64,000 nt of DNA from Cryptomeria japonica (lineage: Eukaryota > Streptophyta > Pinopsida > Cupressales > Cupressaceae): assembly GCF_030272615.1 (NCBI RefSeq), contig NC_081413.1, positions 721,512,367 to 721,576,366 on the forward strand. The letters run 5' to 3'. Positions 58,205-64,000 of this stretch are shown piece by piece; the stretch's first letter is position 1, and the number at the start of each line of letters is the position of its first letter. Below the pieces are notes generated by a model that had not been told where the DNA came from, did no database searches, and worked only from the letters and a program-made list of their open reading frames with translations. A program made the position numbers and the translations under genes.

Positions 58205-58450
58205 TCAAAGACTGCTTAGACGCGCCTTCTTGACACAGATGTGCCTTCTTGAGACAGACGTGCCTATGCTCTGCACAGACACGCCTGGGAGACACAGACG
58301 TGCCTTCTCGGTACAAACGTGCCTGAACAACACAGACGCGGCCACATTTGATGCAGACGCGGGTCCAAACATAGACGCGCCTGGCACAAACACAGACGCG
58401 CCTAGCGAACACAAACGCGCTTGGCACCAACGCAGACGCGCCTGGACATT
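58205..58450. repeat. Degenerate CpG-rich minisatellite (ACAGACGCGCCT unit)
   Basis: About a dozen copies of (A/C)ACAGACGCGCCT(G/T)-like units spaced roughly 18-22 bases. Many show CG changed to TG or CA. It is the most CpG-rich stretch in the window and is open in more than one frame on both strands because of its repetitive nature. Confidence 0.88.
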
Positions 58451-58969
58451 TTTTGACACTTTTTGGACCCTAGTCTAAGCGCATTTATTACCCTATTCGA
58501 CATGCATTAATGAAAAAATTAAATGCATCAAAGTACAAGGAGGTTTTGTCGTACTTACCGGCTCTCCTGCCTCTGCTGGCCTCTAAAATCGGCGAATGCG
58601 GTCGAATCTATGAGTGAAGGCCATCGCTGCTGACTGCTCCAGCTCTATTTTCGCTCTGCAATATGCTCTTGTGGATGTGTAGATGACAACGAGGATGTAT
58701 TTTCCCCCGTGGTCTATCTTATAGACTACCCTAGCCCTAGCCCTCACCTCCCGAGTCAGTCTTCATTATCCCGTGACTTTGTCACTTTATCTGGTCAATC
58801 CATTCTAGCCTCTCTTTCTTATCGAGAGATTGTCTGCAATCTTTTCAGACATTTTCATCCAATCTCTCGAGGGGGCATATCATTCCTATCTTGGGGCAAC
58901 TCTATATCAGTTCATATTATCTTATTTGAAACAATGCGACAAGCCGCATTGTCTCAAAGAGGGGCAAAA
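58451..58969 (+). promoter_or_regulatory. Element J: region before 3' LTR with polypurine tract
   Basis: No gene was recognised. AAAGAGGGGCAAAA (58956-58969) is the polypurine tract immediately before the LTR. An imperfect palindrome, AATGCGACAAGCCGCATT, lies at about 58933-58950. Confidence 0.75.
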
Positions 58970-59740
58970 TGTAGACACCTAAAATTGTCATGTCTAATTA
59001 AATAAATATCTTTATTTATTTAATTATCTAAGCTTAATTCTTCTATTAATTAAATAAATTTGTATTTATTTAATTAATTCATTTATCCTCTTCTACCCTT
59101 ATTTCCCATTTAAATAAATACATTTATTTATATAAATTATCATTTTCCTAAATTAAATAAATATTCTTATTTATTTAATTATCCTGCTTCTTCTATTAAT
59201 TAAATAAATCTCTATTTATTTAATTAATTCATTAACCTTTTCTACCTATGACACATGTCATTCATCTCTTAATTCCTACACTACCTACCCCTTTCATTAT
59301 TTTATTATTTCTTTTACCTACCCTCTAATCATAGCCGACCTCTTTTTACACCTCTCAATCTTATCCCTCCATTTCATATTGTGTCTTCTATATAAGGAGA
59401 TGCTTCCTTCATTATCAAACCCTAATGAGCTAACTACTTGATCAATTTGACTACACTACGATCCTACTTGCAACCACATTCCGTTCTTTGTTGAGCTCTT
59501 GTGCACATAAAATCTGAGAGCAAATATATCAAGCAAGATCAATGGAGATAGGAAGAATGGAGATCAAAACTCTATTGGACATGTGATGGTATAATCTTTG
59601 TGATTTCATTTGATTTGCATTGTCTTAGGTAATCTTCATATGTTATGGTGGATCTTTGTTGTTGTTAGGCTAGGGTTTTGTGGTTGAATTCATTTAGCCT
59701 TTCAATATTGTTATTATTGTATCCATTTTCACCATATACA
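58970..59740 (+). mobile_element. Element J: 3' LTR
   Basis: 771 bp, TGTAGACACC ... CCATATACA. AT-rich U3 with repeated TTAATTAAATAAATTT words (58995-59230), partly palindromic. A TATA box, TATATAAG, is at about 59389-59396. The 5' partner is absent from the window. Confidence 0.85.
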
Positions 59741-60680
59741 GATCTAATTCTAGTTTTTGCACTTAACTGCTTGCTTGATCAGATCCAATTAAGCTCTTAG
59801 TCTACAACACTCTGGCAGATCTTCTCACGCTCTGGTTCAGCTACACAATCTTCTCAAGACCACCAACTGACACAACAAACATCAGCAATACCGACATAAA
59901 TAACTTTTACAACTTAGGTCAGCAACTAAAACCCTAGATACATTAAGATTTTACAATATAGATCATCAAGGATCATGTTAGATCATTACAACATTTTGCA
60001 AGACAATATCAACTGTAGAATGATCATAAGTCATCACAGCAAGTCAATCTGATAGGTTGATAATCCACAAAACATTCTTCCAAGCACGTCGTTGATTCCC
60101 ACTAAATTCCATCTTCTAACGCATAAAAACAATAATTCAATTTTCCATGCAGGTTGTGCCACATCATCTTAAACATTTGAACTTGATGTAGATCACCTCC
60201 AAACCAAAACTCATCATCGGTTAAGAGAATTCTTTACCAGTCTTTAAACCCTTCTTAAACCCTAGGAAAAGCTCAACATAACTTTTGGTTGTCACAACAT
60301 GATGTGGTTCCGATTAGATACATGTTACAATGATACAAACTTACATTCCAAACCACAAAGTCTCAATCATCACCAATCATCAGATACAATCAAAATATTT
60401 CCTTATTTACCGATTAAGGTCCTAATTCCCAGTTTCCTGATTCTTTACCGATAAGTTCATTCTGGTAGACCAAAAAGACTTAGATGACAAAATTAAAATA
60501 AGTATCAGTAATCAGAAACATTGGTTTCCATCAATGATAACATAAATAACTGATCAATGTCGTCAAGCCAATCAATCTTATTCTCTTCATCACAACTCAA
60601 CTATATTATCACCAACGGTCCTTTACTAGTTCAACCAACATTCTCCATCTACATCATCAATTATGCCAATCATGCCAACA
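59741..60680 (-). mobile_element. Element B: 5' LTR, outer part
   Basis: It resumes the B LTR (compare 7545-8478) after J. On the minus strand it begins TGTTGGCATGATTGGCATAA at 60680, next to the CTTTT target duplication. Confidence 0.9.
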
Positions 60681-61052
60681 CTTTTTTCTTACTAATTGGT
60701 CCTTTTTCTTCATATCCCATCTTTGCATGATCGTGTAACCATTGCCATATTGTTCTATGGGAATATTAACTTTTGCAGTTGTTGCGATAGTTTCATTTTC
60801 ATCTTTGTACAACCAGCTAAGAATATCCTTGTCTTCAGTTTCTTTTGCAAGTGTTTTAGCTTTAACAAATGCTCCATCAAACATTTCAACTAATTTCTCT
60901 AGGATTCATGGTTGAGAATTTGTAGGCTTTCCATATGATTTAGGTGAAAGTGGAAAGTTATGCAAAGAATATCTTCCCATTCCTTCATCATTTAGTTTGA
61001 GCTTTTTCTCAAATGTTTCCCATAATTTTTCTGGAATTTATTTGGTGGGATA
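60681..61052 (-). pseudogene. Element A: G-patch-like domain (right half of split element)
   Basis: The minus-strand frame 60681-60884 contains KDILSWLYKDENETIATTAK and then YGNGYTIMQRWDMKKKD, equivalent to YGKGFKMLQKFGYDGK in J. The conserved GY is WD here. Further upstream NDEGMGRYSLHNFPLSPKSY matches the sequence after the protease of J. The domain is cut at 60681 by element B; its continuation is at 6950. Binding of RNA is inferred from the G-patch family. Confidence 0.7.
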
Positions 61053-62227
61053 TGTTGGCCATTTGGAGGAATTGATTATGTATTGCATTGATGTTTTGTC
61101 ATTGATGTCAACACTACCTATTTTGGATGCTTTACCGACACCCTTCTTGTCCCGGTAGGCTGAGTATTTTCTGGTTGGTTTGTATCCGGTTGGTTTGTAT
61201 CCAACATGATCTGGTATGATTTGGTTATAGAATTGGCTTATTCATGATACTCATGTTCATATCTAGTAAGTTGCTTTTGGTCTGGTGATCGGATGCTATA
61301 TTGTTTGCTTGTGGTTTAGGCGAGGATTTCACTGGCAGAGATTTTGATGAAGATCTTTGATGATATGTGTAAGTGGCATTGGTGTAGCTTCTGGTGGAGA
61401 TTCAAGATTCTGTTGGTGATCATATTCGAGACTTGGTAGATGGAGATCATTTATTTAGTGTATGGACCTTTATTGGGTCCCGATTGATCTAGGTTATGGA
61501 CCAACTTAATGTAACATGTGGATTGGACCTCTCGATGTGTTTCCAGGATGTCTTATGTGTTGGATATTGTTTATTTGGTCTAAGTTCGACATGTTTTGTA
61601 ATTATGTAATTGGTTTATTGTCTAGTGGCCAACCTGATTGTTTATGGTCAAGGGTTTGTATATATATGATGTAAGATCTCATTGTAGATTATCATAGGTA
61701 TATGGCCAGGGAATGGATATGGATATGTAATGTGCAAATAATGTAATATCATTCAGGTAGAGGAACTAGTCCTTTGATATTGGGCTTAATCAGAACTACA
61801 CTCAGTAATAGGAGATGATATCTTTGTAGTTCAGTCCTTCTTCCGAATTGTAGTTTGGATTTCTATGTAGTCAGTGAGACTCCTTTTGTGATGAGCCATG
61901 AGCTCTAGGTTGTTGGCCTTCCTACAAGTGCATGCCCCTCAATTATAATTCACATACTTACTACATAAGTATTATCTGACTGTGGGTAGGCTTCCCACCA
62001 TGGTTTTTCCCTTTACTGGGTTTTCCACGTATAAATGTCGGTGTCATGTGGATGGTATTTATTCTTTGATTATTGTTTATGCTTAATTGGTTTAAGCATT
62101 CTGGTATTAATTTTTTGGGTTTCGGTATTAAAGTTTTAATTGGTAAATTTTTTGGTAATCTGTGACAACTGATTCAGCCCCCCTCCCCCCCTCTCATTTT
62201 TCTTCTGGTTATTTGAACTATCTAATA
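61053..62227 (+). mobile_element. Solo LTR K in element A
   Basis: 1,175 bp flanked by GGATA (61048-61052 and 62228-62232). It starts TGTTGGCCATTTGGAGG and contains TTTTGTCATTGATGTCAACA early on, a TATA-like TATATATAT near 61659, and the GATTCAGCCCCCCTCCCC motif near its end, so it is of the same copia LTR style. The last bases read AATA rather than the expected AACA. No internal region or second LTR is seen. Confidence 0.75.
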
Positions 62228-62854
62228 GGATAGACTGATTATTGCAGTATTGACTGGAGTTTGTGACTATAGTAACTTCTTGTCCATTATGAGGAAACTT
62301 AACACAATAGTGGTATGTAGAAGGAACTACTTGCATGTCATGAATCCATGGTCTTCCCATAAGAATGTTATAAGATAAATTCAAGTCTATAACTTGTCAC
62401 AATGTATCTCTTTCCACAAGTCCTATTTTGATTGGTAAGATTATAGTTCGTTGTGAAGAATGCTCTTCCTCATCATAAGCCTTGATAGTTATTTTCTTCT
62501 TTGGATCTATTGCATTTATGAATATCCCAAAGCCTTTATTAAACTTAATGCACAAATGTTTAAGCCAGCTCCACCATCTATGAGTACATGTTTGACACGA
62601 GTTGTATGAATGGTGACTTCAATATATAGGGGAGCATTGGGAGAGTGTTGCAAGGATGCGTCATCATTTTTAGAAAAGGATAAGCAATGAGGGGCTATGA
62701 GGTGTCCCAACATGTTTTGGAATTGATCCACATCCAGGTATTTTGAAACTATTATTTCCATTAGAGCCTTCTCCAATATTTCCTTATGCATAGGTGAAAC
62801 TTTTAGAAGCTCCAAAATTGAAATTTGAGAGGGTATCTTTTGTAATCGTTCCAC
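62228..62854 (-). pseudogene. Element A: aspartic protease
   Basis: 62516-62854 includes QISILELLKVSPMHKEILEK, DVDQFQNMLGHLIAPHCLSF, NAPLYIEVTIHTTRVKHVLI and DGGAGLNICALSLIKALGYS. The second half is in another frame at 62228-62384, with MNLSYNILMGRPWIHDMQVV. It is equivalent to 49300-49950 of J, with the same DGGAGLN active site. The chain is cut by solo LTR K on the left. Confidence 0.85.
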
Positions 62855-64000
62855 TAAATTCTATTGTCTTGAAGTGAATGTTGATCATTTGTTATACCTA
62901 GAAATGTAACCTTTGCTTTGCTTCTTGTAATGATATTGATCAGTTCTGAAAGTGTTTTGTCTTTGACAATGATGACATTTACCACCTCATCATATGTGTA
63001 AGTGTAGTTTACTTTAGCTTTACCTTTGTCATCTTTTGGTTTGGATTGTTCACCTTTTTCAAAATTTGGAAGTGGATTTTGAATGCTAAGTGTGATTCAT
63101 TTGTTTTATGACCATCCACTATGATAGTTCCATTATCAATCAAGTCTTGAATAAGGTACTTCAATCTTTGACAATGATTGGTTTGGTGTCCTTTGTTTCG
63201 ATGTTAATTGCAAAAATGATTGTCATTCCACCAATTAGGTTTTACTTGAGGTTCGTAATTTCTTTCTTTTGGTAAGGTAATCAATTTATTTGTAAGAAGA
63301 GTCTTCAAAGATGATTCCAATGGTTCCCCAATGTTTTTGAATTTCCTATGAGGATTGGAGAAGAAGGATTTAGATCTATTGTTCTCTTGATTGTTGTTGT
63401 TTGGTGGTTGATTTGATAAGTTGAAGATTGGTTGTTGTTTGGTAGCATTGTTGTCATCATTTCCTCCATTTGTAACATTCCTTTTCTTTGACCAAAATTT
63501 AGGTTTTTCATTGTTATTGTTACCATTGTTGTTGTTGTTGTAGGAACTATTGTAGAGTTTTAACTCTCCTTTCTTTACCATTGCATCTTCTATCTTTAGA
63601 CCATTTTCAATCATTTTGGCAAAAGGAGGACATTGCATTTTAAGATGATAACTCATTTCATTTGTAAGGTTGTCAATGAATATGTCCATTTTCTCTTGAT
63701 CGGGTACATCTCTTGGATACTTGTTGAACATTCATTTCCATAACTGTAAAAAGACCATGAAAGGTTCACCATTCTTTTTCTTGACATTACATAAATCTAG
63801 CATAGTTATCTCATTTCTTATGTTGTAGGAGTATTGTGAGATAAATCTATTCACAAGTTCTTCAAAACATTTAACACCAGATGGTAGTCTTGAGAACCAT
63901 TCCATTGATTGTCCACTTAAGCTTCTAGGAAATAGTCACATCAAGTAAGTTTCATCATGTGCAAACTCCATACTCATGGTGTAGAATTCTCTAATGTGAT
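62855..64000 (-). pseudogene. Element A: gag (continues beyond window)
   Basis: 63204-63731 holds a capsid-like end (IDNLTNEMSYHLKMQCPPFA), an Asn-rich tract (NNNNNGNNNNEKPKFWSKKR) and PNWWNDNHFCN, followed by a stop and the HRNKGHQTNHCQRL knuckle, equivalent to NWWNDDEYCEFHKSKGH in J. 63740-64000 contains the upstream capsid helices in broken frames. 62855-63200 is a low-complexity, stop-filled linker. The gag N-terminus, primer site and 5' LTR lie outside the window. Confidence 0.8.

Larger units (their letters stand above)
47413..59740 (+). mobile_element. Element J: Tat-like Ty3/gypsy element, 5'-truncated, with antisense gene
   Basis: A plus-strand element of 12.3 kb inside the 5' LTR of B. 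The 3' LTR is 58970-59740. The 5' LTR, primer site and gag start are missing: coding sequence begins directly at 47413. GATC (47409-47412) and GATCT (59741-59745) flank it, consistent with a GATCT target duplication whose left copy lost one base. Order: gag, protease, G-patch, RT, RNase H, second RNase H, integrase, 4.4 kb of non-pol sequence with an antisense frame, LTR. Closely related to element A. Confidence 0.88.
6951..60680 (-). mobile_element. Element B: Ty1/copia retrotransposon, host of all inner insertions
   Basis: B lies on the minus strand with its 3' LTR on the left (6951-8478) and its 5' LTR on the right (46809-47412 plus 59741-60680). CTTTT occurs immediately outside both ends (6946-6950 and 60681-60685), so this is one insertion into the gypsy element A. 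Domain order on the minus strand is gag (46737-45958), zinc knuckle/protease/integrase (35105-33194), RT and RNase H (33193-8876). It is split by C, by the F/D/G block and by J. Removing those leaves an element of roughly 7-8 kb. Confidence 0.9.

Noticed and set aside
58205-58450. CRISPR-like repeat array (also 57735-58050)
   Set aside because: The units are degenerate, spacing is irregular, and the context is a plant retrotransposon with no cas genes. Minisatellites are the simpler reading.
58205-58459. Open frames on both strands of the CpG-rich minisatellite
   Set aside because: Open only because the repeat unit lacks stops. No start context or domain.

Overview
This window is plant nuclear DNA made almost entirely of decayed LTR retrotransposons. 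No ordinary host gene, rRNA, tRNA or CRISPR array was recognised. The organism looks like a seed plant with a large, repeat-rich genome that removes insertions slowly. A gymnosperm is plausible, but that is an inference from style: long LTRs, deep nesting and heavy decay by stop codons. The primer-binding sites are the plant copia type matching initiator-Met tRNA (TGGTATCAGAGC).

Layout, from the outside in. (A) A minus-strand Ty3/gypsy element with dual RNase H (Tat-like) occupies both ends of the window: 3' LTR, integrase, RNase H and RT at 1-6950, and G-patch, protease and gag at 60681-64000. A solo LTR (K, 61053-62227, target duplication GGATA) sits in its right half. (B) A minus-strand Ty1/copia element, 6951-60680, split A and is flanked by CTTTT. 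(C) A plus-strand copia element, 10272-33188, lies in the RT of B and is flanked by CATTC. (H) A minus-strand copia element, 17146-32011, lies in the 3' LTR of C and is flanked by GTATA. (I) A minus-strand copia element, 21813-29442, lies in H just past its protease motif. A>B>C>H>I is therefore a chain of five elements, four successive insertions deep, with target duplications at three insertions and a 4/5 match at the innermost.

Further right, the gag of B received a solo LTR (F, outer limits 35106-45957, flanked by AGTAC). F was hit by element D (plus, from 35265) and D by a chromodomain-type gypsy element G (minus, from 41706). A deletion then joined the pol of G to the remaining end of F. 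Lastly the 5' LTR of B was hit by J (47413-59740), a plus-strand Tat-like gypsy element that is 5'-truncated. J carries an antisense reading frame resembling the plant mobile domain.

The least conventional unit is D. It has LTRs, a copia-type primer site and a polypurine tract, but between them only a coiled-coil/zinc-knuckle gag-like frame and a second frame of about 1,100 codons. That second frame resembles no retroelement enzyme and ends in coiled coils. No protease, integrase, RT or RNase H is visible, so D probably depended on enzymes from the copia elements around it. Every coding region in the window is broken, so none is likely to be active. Element I is the best preserved of the four copia elements.
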